Source: Larkinella punicea (GTDB taxonomy: Bacteria > Bacteroidota > Bacteroidia > Cytophagales > Spirosomataceae). Taken from it: a stretch of DNA of 64,000 nt. Shown piece by piece: positions 1 to 6,997 of the stretch. Below the pieces are notes generated by a model. That model ran no database searches. It worked only from the letters and a program-made list of their open reading frames with translations, and was not told the DNA's origin. Positions within the stretch are counted from its first letter, which is position 1. The number at the start of each line of letters is the position of its first letter. A program made the translations under genes and the position numbers. Where the stretch lies: positions 186,001 through 250,000 of the forward strand of contig NZ_QOWE01000001.1 of assembly GCF_003334855.1 (NCBI RefSeq), read 5' to 3'.

Positions 1-46
1 CTAAACGGAACGGTCTGGTGTTCTTACTTTTTCATCTCCATTGTCT

Positions 47-82
47 ACTATCCCAAAGGATACCGGTATCCTTTGGGATAGT
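47..82. promoter_or_regulatory. Perfect 36-bp palindrome, probable operator upstream of DoxX-like gene
   Basis: The two 18-base arms are exactly complementary with no spacer (centre between 64 and 65). Each arm is itself a near-palindrome of the form TATCC-CAAA-GGATA, so the site reads as two adjacent dimer-binding sites. It lies about 100 bases upstream of the DoxX-like start. This pattern fits a repressor operator better than a terminator, because only a weak T-run (89-92) follows. The regulator is not identified and may lie left of the window. Confidence 0.5.
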
Positions 83-181
83 GCTATCTTTTGCATAGTG
101 ATCCTCCGTACTTTTACAGCCGAACAAACGACGCCTTTCGGATCATTCTGGAAGACGTTCGCATTTAACCAAAGGAAGATC

Positions 182-556
182 ATGAATGCAAAAACGAAAC
201 GAATTATCACCATCCTGTTTACGGTTATCGCCAGTGGCATGGTCATTCTCAGCGGTGTTATGAAACTGATGGGGAACACCGAAATCGTAAAGTCCATGAC
301 GAACGCGGGCGTAGGCCCCTACATTCCGGTGCTGGGCATCATGGAAATTGCCTTTGCCGGCCTGTTTCTGTATCCCAAAACCATGAAGTTGGGCTTCGTG
401 CTGTTGTGTTGTTATTTTGCCGGGGCAATGGCCACGGAGCTATCCCACGGTGGGCCACTCGCCGGGGCCGTTATGGTTATGGTGCTGGTCTGGATAGCCG
501 CTTTCCTGCGTGACAAAACCGTCTTCTTTCCAACCGCCATCCAGGAAGGAATTTGA
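182..556 (+). CDS. DoxX-like small integral membrane protein
   Basis: A 124-residue protein made almost entirely of four hydrophobic segments (about residues 6-24, 43-62, 67-85 and 92-110), the usual size and layout of the DoxX / DoxX-like family in Bacteroidota. A GxxK turn with 'SGVMKL' after the first helix and the glycine-rich 'GPLAGA' loop are family-like. DoxX proteins sit in the inner membrane; links to redox or thiol-stress systems are known for some members, but no reaction can be read here. The ATG at 182 is preferred over an upstream in-frame TTG at 41, because translation from 41 would run through the palindrome and add a non-hydrophobic tail unlike the family. The gene stands alone on the plus strand, with a palindromic repeat array after it. 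Confidence 0.75.
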   Translation: MNAKTKRIITILFTVIASGMVILSGVMKLMGNTEIVKSMTNAGVGPYIPVLGIMEIAFAGLFLYPKTMKLGFVLLCCYFAGAMATELSHGGPLAGAVMVMVLVWIAAFLRDKTVFFPTAIQEGI

Positions 557-574
557 GGAGTTTTCAACCTTAGG

Positions 575-837
575 ACTTTCGCTTTCTGCCCCGTTCCCCT
601 AAAGGGCAGGGCTGTTAAGTTCTTCCGCTTTTCGCCCCCAACCCCCTAAAGGGGGCTTCGAAATCCGGATGTTTTAGCCCCCTTTAGGGGGTTGGGGGCG
701 AAAAGCGGATCGATATTGCTAACTTCAACGATCCTAATTTCCAGAACTTAACAGCCCTGCCCTTTAGGGGACTTGGACGTAGCTTATATCCGGATGCTAA
801 AAGTCCCCTAAAGGGGAACGGGGCAGAAAGCGAAAGT
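575..837. repeat. Nested palindromic intergenic repeat array
   Basis: Three nested inverted repeats fill the gap between convergent genes. Outer arms are 575-600 and 812-837 (26 bases, exact). Middle arms are 596-623 and 743-770 (28 bases, exact). The inner hairpin has arms 625-657 and 676-708 (33 bases, exact) around an 18-base loop. A further small hairpin, 760-774 with 801-815, shares bases with the others. The module CCCCTAAAGGGG recurs throughout, and the motif ATCCGGATG sits in both the inner loop and the 775-800 loop. A related element lies at 58566-58712. No coding capacity is evident. It could serve as a bidirectional terminator for the flanking genes. Confidence 0.85.
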
Positions 838-928
838 GTAACAGAATTATCAGATACAAGTCCTACAACCTGATAACCAGCCGAAAAGCCAGACTGTTTC
901 TGATTTAGAATCGGGATAAATTTACACT

Positions 929-2815
929 TTAAAGATTCTGCTGTTTAAACTCGTTCCGCAGGGATTCCGGGTCCCAGCCGTCTTCAATATCTTTCAGCCA
1001 GCGGTCTTTTTCGTCGGAACTGAGCAGGTCTTCAAGCTCCCGAATACGCTGTCTGGCACTGCTGAAATACTGCTTCCGGTCGTGCCGGACGGCAGCCAGC
1101 CCCGCCAGGGCTTTTTCGTCGTGTTTCAGAAATAACCGGGCCGCCCGCTGCGACTGGTAGGCCCGAAACCCAAGCAAGGTCATGGCATCGACGCCCATCC
1201 GGAGTGAACTGTCGACGGTTTCGCGGTAGATGTGCGTCAACCCCGCATCCATTAGATCGTAGGTATCTTCCCGGTCGGCGGCCCGCACCAGAACTTTCAA
1301 ATGGGGAAAGTGTTTCTTAACGGTTTCGACCAGTTCCAACGATTTTTCCGCCGAATCCAGGGCAATGACCATCAGTTTGGCATCCTCCGCCCCGGCCGAT
1401 TTCAGCAGGTCATAGCGGGACGCATCACCGTAATAGACTTTCATACCCAGTTTCCGCAACGTATCGACCCGGTCCGAATCAAAATCCAGAACCGTGGTTC
1501 CGATGTTGTTGGCCCGTAAAAACCGCCCGACGATGTTGCCGTACCGCCCGAAACCCGCGACAATCACCGCGTTCTTTTCGTCAATCGTATCCTGCTCTTT
1601 CTCAACCACTTCCTTCGTACCCAGTCGCGGCAACAGGAGCTTTTCGTTGGCCAGAAAAACCAGCGGAGTCAGCCCCATGCTGATGGCCACCACCGCCGTC
1701 ATCAGATCCACCGTTTCCTTCGCCAGAATTCCGTTTTGCGACGCAAAGGAAAACAGCACGAAGGCAAATTCGCCCACCTGACAAAGTCCCAGCGAAAACA
1801 GCAGATTCTGATCGGTTTTTAATCGAAAAACCTTCCCCAAAACCGCCAGAACCAGCGCTTTGGCAACCATAACCGCCAGCACGATGCCGACCACCAGCAA
1901 CGGATTTTCGGCAATCAGTTCAAAATTGATGGCGGCCCCGACGGAGATAAAAAACAATCCCAACAACAGTCCCTTGAACGGATCGATGTCACTTTCCAGC
2001 TCGTGTTTATACTCGCTGTTGGCCAGCACCACCCCCGCCACAAAAGCGCCCAGGGCCGGGCTGAGCCCCACCATTTCCATCAAAACCGAAATACCCGCTA
2101 CCATCAGCAAGGCCGTAGCGATGAAAACTTCCCGCATACCGGTTCGGGCGATGATGCGAAAAACCGGCTGCATGACGTAGCGCCCCATCAGCACCAGCCC
2201 CACCACCGCGCTCACGACCACGATGGGACGCAACCAGCCCGGCAGACCGTCGATGAACGCAACATGCTCGTGCTCATTGGCACTGATCGGGAGTGGATAG
2301 GTGGCCAGCAGCGGCATGATGGCCAGAATGGGAATCACGGCGATGTCCTGAAACAGCAAAACCGCAAAGGTATTTTGCCCGGCGGCCGTTTGCATCAGCC
2401 CTTTTTCGTTCAGCGTTTGCAGCACGATGGCGGTGGACGACATGGCCAGAATCATGCCCAGCGCCAGCGACGGCTGCCACGGCAAACCGGTCGTCAGGGC
2501 CAGTCCGCTCGTCAGCAGTGCCGTCAGCAGCACCTGCAAACCGCCCAGGCCCAAAACCGGCATGCGCAGTTTCCAAAGCCGCTCCGGCTCAAGTTCCAGC
2601 CCCACCAGAAACAGCATGATGATGACGCCGAACTCGGCGAAGTGCATGATGTCGTGGCCCTCTTCGCCCACCAGCCCCAACACAGCGGGGCCGATCATGA
2701 CCCCGGCGATCAGGTAGCCCAACACCGAGCCCAGCCCAAGCCGTTTGGCAATTGGGACAAAAAAAACACCCGAAGCCAGATAAACGATGGCCTGAATAAG
2801 TACGGATTGATTCAT
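929..2815 (-). CDS. CPA2-family monovalent cation:proton antiporter with RCK (TrkA-N) domain, KefB/KefC-like
   Basis: A 628-residue protein. Residues 1-390 form about a dozen hydrophobic segments typical of the Na+/H+ exchanger (CPA2) fold, including 'LFQDIAVIPIL' in the core helices. From about residue 415 there is a Rossmann RCK/TrkA-N domain starting with 'VIVAGFGRYGNIVGR', the nucleotide-binding loop. A charged C-terminal tail follows. KefB/KefC proteins export K+ in exchange for H+ to acidify the cytoplasm during electrophile stress, gated by glutathione adducts; this lineage usually lacks glutathione, so the gating thiol is open. It lies 6 bases downstream of a KefF-like quinone reductase gene on the same strand, which supports the Kef assignment and an operon. 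Confidence 0.88.
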   Translation of the reverse strand: MNQSVLIQAIVYLASGVFFVPIAKRLGLGSVLGYLIAGVMIGPAVLGLVGEEGHDIMHFAEFGVIIMLFLVGLELEPERLWKLRMPVLGLGGLQVLLTALLTSGLALTTGLPWQPSLALGMILAMSSTAIVLQTLNEKGLMQTAAGQNTFAVLLFQDIAVIPILAIMPLLATYPLPISANEHEHVAFIDGLPGWLRPIVVVSAVVGLVLMGRYVMQPVFRIIARTGMREVFIATALLMVAGISVLMEMVGLSPALGAFVAGVVLANSEYKHELESDIDPFKGLLLGLFFISVGAAINFELIAENPLLVVGIVLAVMVAKALVLAVLGKVFRLKTDQNLLFSLGLCQVGEFAFVLFSFASQNGILAKETVDLMTAVVAISMGLTPLVFLANEKLLLPRLGTKEVVEKEQDTIDEKNAVIVAGFGRYGNIVGRFLRANNIGTTVLDFDSDRVDTLRKLGMKVYYGDASRYDLLKSAGAEDAKLMVIALDSAEKSLELVETVKKHFPHLKVLVRAADREDTYDLMDAGLTHIYRETVDSSLRMGVDAMTLLGFRAYQSQRAARLFLKHDEKALAGLAAVRHDRKQYFSSARQRIRELEDLLSSDEKDRWLKDIEDGWDPESLRNEFKQQNL

Positions 2816-2821
2816 AAGGTT

Positions 2822-3412
2822 TTAATCGACGAGTAATTCATTCAAATACCGACGCGTTTTGGCGTCTTCGAGGTCAATCTGGTCGGTGGTCAGCATCGTC
2901 AACAGGCTTTTGTACTGACTCGCATACCGGCGCATTTCGGGTTCGGAAAGCCGGTGGGTGCCGTGGACCACGAAGGGCGGCAGGTAAATCATCTTGCACA
3001 AATACGCCGTTTGATCGAATGGAGCCAGAAATTGCTGCATGGTGAAGCGGTTATAGCCGCCTTCTTCGTAGGCTTCGTGGCGCCCGCCGGTGGTCAGAAC
3101 GTTCAGTATTTTTTTACCCACCAGCGCCTTGCCTTCCCGCCCATACGCCCAGCCGTGTTCGAGCACCAGGTCTTCCCATTGTTTCACGATGGCGGGGGAA
3201 CTGTACCAGTAAAACGGATGATGCAGGAGGATGTAATCGTGATCCAGTAACAACTGCTGCTCCCGGTCCACGTCGATGTCAAAATCCGGGTATTCTTCGT
3301 AAAGGTCATTGACGGTGACGCCCTCCACCGACCGGCAGGCTTCCAGCAAAAGCCGGTTGGTTCGGGATTTTTCTAAAGCGGGATGCGCAAAAAGGATCAG
3401 TACGGACGACAT
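2822..3412 (-). CDS. KefF/KefG-like NAD(P)H:quinone oxidoreductase (flavodoxin-like fold)
   Basis: A 196-residue flavodoxin-like oxidoreductase. Motifs seen: N-terminal 'VLILFAHPALEKSRTN' (FMN phosphate loop), 'HPFYWYSSPAIVKQWED' and 'LTTGGRHEAYEEGG', all typical of the KefF/KefG/MdaB group. Members reduce quinones or act as ancillary activators of Kef K+ efflux channels. The gene is directly upstream of the antiporter gene with a 6-base gap, the same order as kefF-kefC in enterobacteria. The reading frame is open upstream to 3562, but the ATG at 3412 fits the start of the flavodoxin fold; the extra 50 residues have no family match and overlap a promoter-like box. Confidence 0.88.
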   Translation of the reverse strand: MSSVLILFAHPALEKSRTNRLLLEACRSVEGVTVNDLYEEYPDFDIDVDREQQLLLDHDYILLHHPFYWYSSPAIVKQWEDLVLEHGWAYGREGKALVGKKILNVLTTGGRHEAYEEGGYNRFTMQQFLAPFDQTAYLCKMIYLPPFVVHGTHRLSEPEMRRYASQYKSLLTMLTTDQIDLEDAKTRRYLNELLVD

Positions 3413-3487
3413 GCGATTCGGAAAAAAGATGGATTCAGACCAACCGCGCGACCGGTTTGCCGGTCCGGCACAGGAGGGCTGTCTACT

Positions 3488-3495
3488 CAAATTTA
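3488..3495 (-). promoter_or_regulatory. Bacteroidota-type -7 box (TAAATTTG) for the KefF-KefB operon
   Basis: On the minus strand the bases read TAAATTTG, an exact TAnnTTTG. It lies 76 bases upstream of the chosen start of the KefF-like gene. No convincing TTTG -33 element is seen at the right spacing, so the call rests on the -7 box alone. Confidence 0.35.
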
Positions 3496-3614
3496 AGCCA
3501 AATCTAAAGAAATAAAAACCGATGAGGAGCGCGGGCGACTGTTTGAATACAGCTTCAGTCAACGGAATCCAGGCTATTTCGGGGAAATATCCCGCGAATC
3601 AGAACTTCTTTGGC

Positions 3615-3622
3615 TAATTTTG
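3615..3622 (+). promoter_or_regulatory. Bacteroidota-type -7 box (TAATTTTG) upstream of ypdA
   Basis: An exact TAnnTTTG box 52 bases upstream of the ypdA start. No clear -33 TTTG is seen. Its presence inside the longer upstream reading frame argues for starting ypdA at 3674. Confidence 0.35.
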
Positions 3623-3673
3623 GTATTCTTTATTTGTCCATCTGATCCCAACTTGCTCAACGGGCAACGCTAT

Positions 3674-4702
3674 ATGTACGACGTGATTATCATTGGCGGA
3701 GGGCCTTGCGGTCTGGCGGCCGCTATCGAAGCTTCCAAAGCCGGACTGAGCCATCTGATTCTGGAAAAAGGCAGCCTGACCGAATCCATCCGCCGGTATC
3801 CGAAAATGATGCGGTTTTTCTCGACGGCCGAAAACATCGAGATCGGCGGCATTCCGTTTCCGATTGCGGGCGTAAAAGCCAACCGCACCGAAGCCTTGCA
3901 GTATTACCGAAAGGTGGCCGGTTATTTCAAGCTGAATTTCAAGCTGTTCACCGAAGTCAAGCACATCACCCGGTATCAACCGCCCCAGGAAGAAGGAAAA
4001 GAATCGGTAGACCTGTTTACGGTTTTCACGACCAACGACCGCACCTACCAGGCCCACAAAATCATTCTGGCGACGGGTTATTTCGACAAACCGCGCACGC
4101 TGGCGATTCCGGGCGAGGATCTGCCGCACGTCAGCCACTATTACGACGAACCCTTTCTGTATTCCTACACCAATGTGGTCATCATCGGCGCGTCGAACTC
4201 GGCGGTGGAAGCGGCTCTGGAGCTGTATCGGGCCGATGCCCACGTAACGATTGTACACCGGGCCGATGATTTTCGAAAAACCGTTAAATACTGGCTGGTG
4301 CCGGATGTTAAAAACCGGGTCAAGGAAGGGAAAATCCACACCCGGTTTAGCACCTGTGTCACCCGCATCGAACCCGGAAAAGTGTGCCTGACCCAGGTGG
4401 AAACCGGTGAAGAAAGCGAATTGCCCGCCGATTTTGTACTCATGCTGACGGGCTACATTCCCGATGCCGATCTGCTGAAAGAATGTGGCGTTTCGCTGAA
4501 CCCCGAAACCCAGGTGCCGACCTACGACAAGGAAACGTTCGAAACCAACGTGCCGGGTCTGTACGTTTGCGGTACGGTGATGGCCGGGATTTACACCGAA
4601 AAAGTGTTTATCGAAAACGGCCGCGACCACGCCAAAGCGATCATCGACCACATCACGGGCAAGCCGGTGCGGAAAGTAGCGGAGTTAATTGAGCGGATTT
4701 GA
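3674..4702 (+). CDS. ypdA: YpdA-family FAD/NAD(P)-dependent (putative bacillithiol disulfide) reductase
   Basis: A 342-residue two-Rossmann flavoprotein. Residues 4-13 'VIIIGGGPCG' form the FAD dinucleotide motif. The second nucleotide-binding motif 'VVIIGASNSAVEAALEL' lies near residue 170. A C-terminal 'PGLYVCGTVMAG' matches the GD-like FAD-binding end of thioredoxin-reductase-like proteins. There is no CxxC redox pair, which fits YpdA, whose single Cys in GPCG is implicated in bacillithiol disulfide reduction in Firmicutes and Bacteroidota. It sits beside Kef-type thiol/electrophile defence genes on the opposite strand. The ATG at 3674 puts the FAD motif at residue 8, as usual; an upstream in-frame start at 3620 is unlikely. 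Confidence 0.85.
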   Translation: MYDVIIIGGGPCGLAAAIEASKAGLSHLILEKGSLTESIRRYPKMMRFFSTAENIEIGGIPFPIAGVKANRTEALQYYRKVAGYFKLNFKLFTEVKHITRYQPPQEEGKESVDLFTVFTTNDRTYQAHKIILATGYFDKPRTLAIPGEDLPHVSHYYDEPFLYSYTNVVIIGASNSAVEAALELYRADAHVTIVHRADDFRKTVKYWLVPDVKNRVKEGKIHTRFSTCVTRIEPGKVCLTQVETGEESELPADFVLMLTGYIPDADLLKECGVSLNPETQVPTYDKETFETNVPGLYVCGTVMAGIYTEKVFIENGRDHAKAIIDHITGKPVRKVAELIERI

Positions 4703-4725
4703 GGAGGGGGTTCTTCGAAAACCCC

Positions 4726-6771
4726 TTACTCAAATCCAGCCTCAGGAAGCACAATTTTAAACGTAGTGCCCTGATTCGGGAAACTTTCAAAGGTGATTTT
4801 TCCCGCGTGGGCTTCAACAATCTGTTTGGTGATGGAAAGACCCAGTCCGAACGACTCTTCGCCGGACGTTCCTTTCCGTTTTGATTCGGTAAAGACATCG
4901 AAAATTTTGCTCCCCACCTCCGGTGGTATCCCAATTCCCTCGTCCTTGACGATGAGGTGAACAGATTCCCGGTTTTTTTCAATCGCTATTTCGATCACCG
5001 AGCCTTCCGGACTAAACTTGATCGCGTTGGAAATCAAATTACTAACCACCCGCCACATCTTTTCATAGTTGAGCCAGAGCACGGCGGGCTGGAGATTCAA
5101 CCGGATGTGCTGCTGCTTATCGGCAGCCCGCAGGGACAGCATATCGGCACAATGCTGAACCAGATCGGCCAGGTTCACCTCTTCTTTGGCGAAGTGTTTC
5201 TCCGACGTGCCGCTCATGTGCAGCAGGTTGTTGACCAGTTCCAGAGAGTTGGTGCCGGAGTCTTTGATCAGCTTCAGAAACCCCCGATCCTCTTCGGCCC
5301 GGTTGTCATCGTCCAGCATCAGCTCGGCCATTGACGACATGGCGCCGATGGGGTTGCGCAGGTCGTGGGCCACAATTTTCATCAGCCGGGCATTTTCCCG
5401 CTGGCTGTTCTCCAGGGCCGAAAGCGCCTGCTGCATCTGGCTGTTGAGTTCCGTCAGGTTTTTCACATTGGTCCGGGAGCGGTGGTAGGAAAGCCAGATG
5501 ACGAACGCCAGACACAGGGCCATTCCCAGAAAAACCGACAATCCAATCACATACGTATTCTGCAATTCACTGCTTTTCTCCAGCAACGAAAGCCGGTATT
5601 TCTGGTCGTGCTCCCGCAATACCTGATCGATGTCAACATTCTTCAATCCGTTGTTCAGGTGATCCAGCGAATCCCGGTAGGCATGGTATTTCTTTGAAAA
5701 CCGGTAGGCCCCGGCCAAATCGCCCACCTTGTCGTAATACTGCCATTTTAACTGGTACCAGCTTTCCCAGATTTCCCCGTGCGAACTGCTCTTTCCGCGA
5801 CCCGATACCAGATCCGACTCCAGTTCGTCGAGCAACGATTTGGCTTTGGGCAGGTGATTGTGGCCGATGTATAATTTGACCAACTTGGTTTTGCCCGTCT
5901 GGGCATCTTCAATCGAAAAGCCGGGCCGGTCATTGAGCCGGATGTTCGTCTGCAAATGCTTTTCGGCTTCCTCAAACCGGTTCAATCGGCCATACGCGCC
6001 CCCTAAATTCCCCTCAACCACGGCGCGGGCGGTGGTGATGAAATCCTGTTTGTGCGGATGCTGTTTGAAACTCGCTTTGATAAATGCCAGGGCGCGGTTG
6101 TAATAGAAGATAGCCGAATCGGACCTGCCGGTTTTTTCAAAACACAGCGCAATCGAATTGAGCGCGCTCTGGGGTTGAATAAAACTGTATTGAAAAGCCG
6201 GATTAGAACACGAGCTTACCTCCCGGTAAGCCTGTTTAAAATACGGAATAGCCTGCTGATATTGTTCCTGTCTGTAGCGGATAATTCCCAGGGCATTACT
6301 GAAATCACTCAGGCTACAATTGTCCAGACTTCCTTTCGAAAAGTTGCGCCCATCGTAATACACTTTAAAAGCGTGGTTATACTTTTTCTCTTCCTGCAAG
6401 AGATTAGCCATCGTATACAGGGTGTGGGCATATTCATACGGGTAGGTCGTTTCCTTGCTTTTCAGGATGGTAAACATGCTGTCGATATACAGCCTCCTGT
6501 TTACAAAATCTTGTTTGTAATAGGTATAGTAGGTCGCTTTTACCTTGTATTTTTTCCACAAATCGCCAATACCGGCGTTGGGCAGGGCATGATAAGCCGA
6601 GTCCACATAGCGCAGGGATAAAGCCGGATTTCTCCCGTCCATGAGGTTGGTAGCGCGTTCGGCCGTGCTGTCGGCCCAGGCAATGTGGTCAGAGTGGTGG
6701 TTGGGAGATTTTTCGCAGGCTATCGCTAATCCTAAAATAACTACAATAAAAAGAGTATATGTTTTTATCAT
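4726..6771 (-). CDS. TPR-containing lipoprotein sensor histidine kinase
   Basis: 681 residues. The N-terminus has a lipobox ('LGLAIAC', Cys19), so the sensor part is probably anchored in an outer leaflet or periplasmic face. Residues about 30-390 are helical TPR-like repeats ('AIPYFKQAYREV', 'SAIFYYNRALAFIK', 'EEAEKHLQTNIRLN'). A single membrane helix follows (about 410-430), then a coiled coil. HisKA has 'KIVAHDLRNPIGAMSSM' with the phospho-acceptor His, and HATPase_c has an N box, 'DEGIGIPPE' and 'GLGLSITK'. No receiver domain is fused, and no response regulator is adjacent, so its partner is unknown. This TPR-kinase design is common in Bacteroidota. Confidence 0.88.
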   Translation of the reverse strand: MIKTYTLFIVVILGLAIACEKSPNHHSDHIAWADSTAERATNLMDGRNPALSLRYVDSAYHALPNAGIGDLWKKYKVKATYYTYYKQDFVNRRLYIDSMFTILKSKETTYPYEYAHTLYTMANLLQEEKKYNHAFKVYYDGRNFSKGSLDNCSLSDFSNALGIIRYRQEQYQQAIPYFKQAYREVSSCSNPAFQYSFIQPQSALNSIALCFEKTGRSDSAIFYYNRALAFIKASFKQHPHKQDFITTARAVVEGNLGGAYGRLNRFEEAEKHLQTNIRLNDRPGFSIEDAQTGKTKLVKLYIGHNHLPKAKSLLDELESDLVSGRGKSSSHGEIWESWYQLKWQYYDKVGDLAGAYRFSKKYHAYRDSLDHLNNGLKNVDIDQVLREHDQKYRLSLLEKSSELQNTYVIGLSVFLGMALCLAFVIWLSYHRSRTNVKNLTELNSQMQQALSALENSQRENARLMKIVAHDLRNPIGAMSSMAELMLDDDNRAEEDRGFLKLIKDSGTNSLELVNNLLHMSGTSEKHFAKEEVNLADLVQHCADMLSLRAADKQQHIRLNLQPAVLWLNYEKMWRVVSNLISNAIKFSPEGSVIEIAIEKNRESVHLIVKDEGIGIPPEVGSKIFDVFTESKRKGTSGEESFGLGLSITKQIVEAHAGKITFESFPNQGTTFKIVLPEAGFE

Positions 6772-6874
6772 ACTTTCTATACACGTTGAGCACGCTAATC
6801 GCTATCAAACTACTCATATTTTTTTGGTAATTAAAATAGATTTTTTTCTGATTACAATAAAACGAGATACCAAT

Positions 6875-6917
6875 TACTCGGGTAAACAAACAAATTCTAT
6901 GTCTGTTTACCCGAGTA
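6875..6917. repeat. 14-bp inverted repeat with 15-base loop in A+T-rich intergenic gap
   Basis: Arms 6875-6888 and 6904-6917 are exact complements (TACTCGGGTAAACA). It lies about 100 bases upstream of the TPR kinase start and about 80 bases downstream of the phosphoesterase stop's far side. It could be an operator or a terminator; there is no T-run to decide. Confidence 0.5.
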
Positions 6918-6997
6918 TTCTGCCAAAAAAAACTTCGGTATATTAATGAAATAATCGACCTTTATAGATATTTTAAACCGTAATCCTGATGAGTCGC

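Noticed and set aside
41-181. N-terminal extension of the DoxX-like protein from a TTG at 41
   Set aside because: It would translate the 36-bp palindrome and add 47 residues that are not in the family; the ATG at 182 fits the first membrane helix.
3614-4651. 345-residue minus-strand open frame
   Set aside because: Exactly opposite ypdA, low-complexity and without a family match; a shadow frame in G+C-rich coding sequence.
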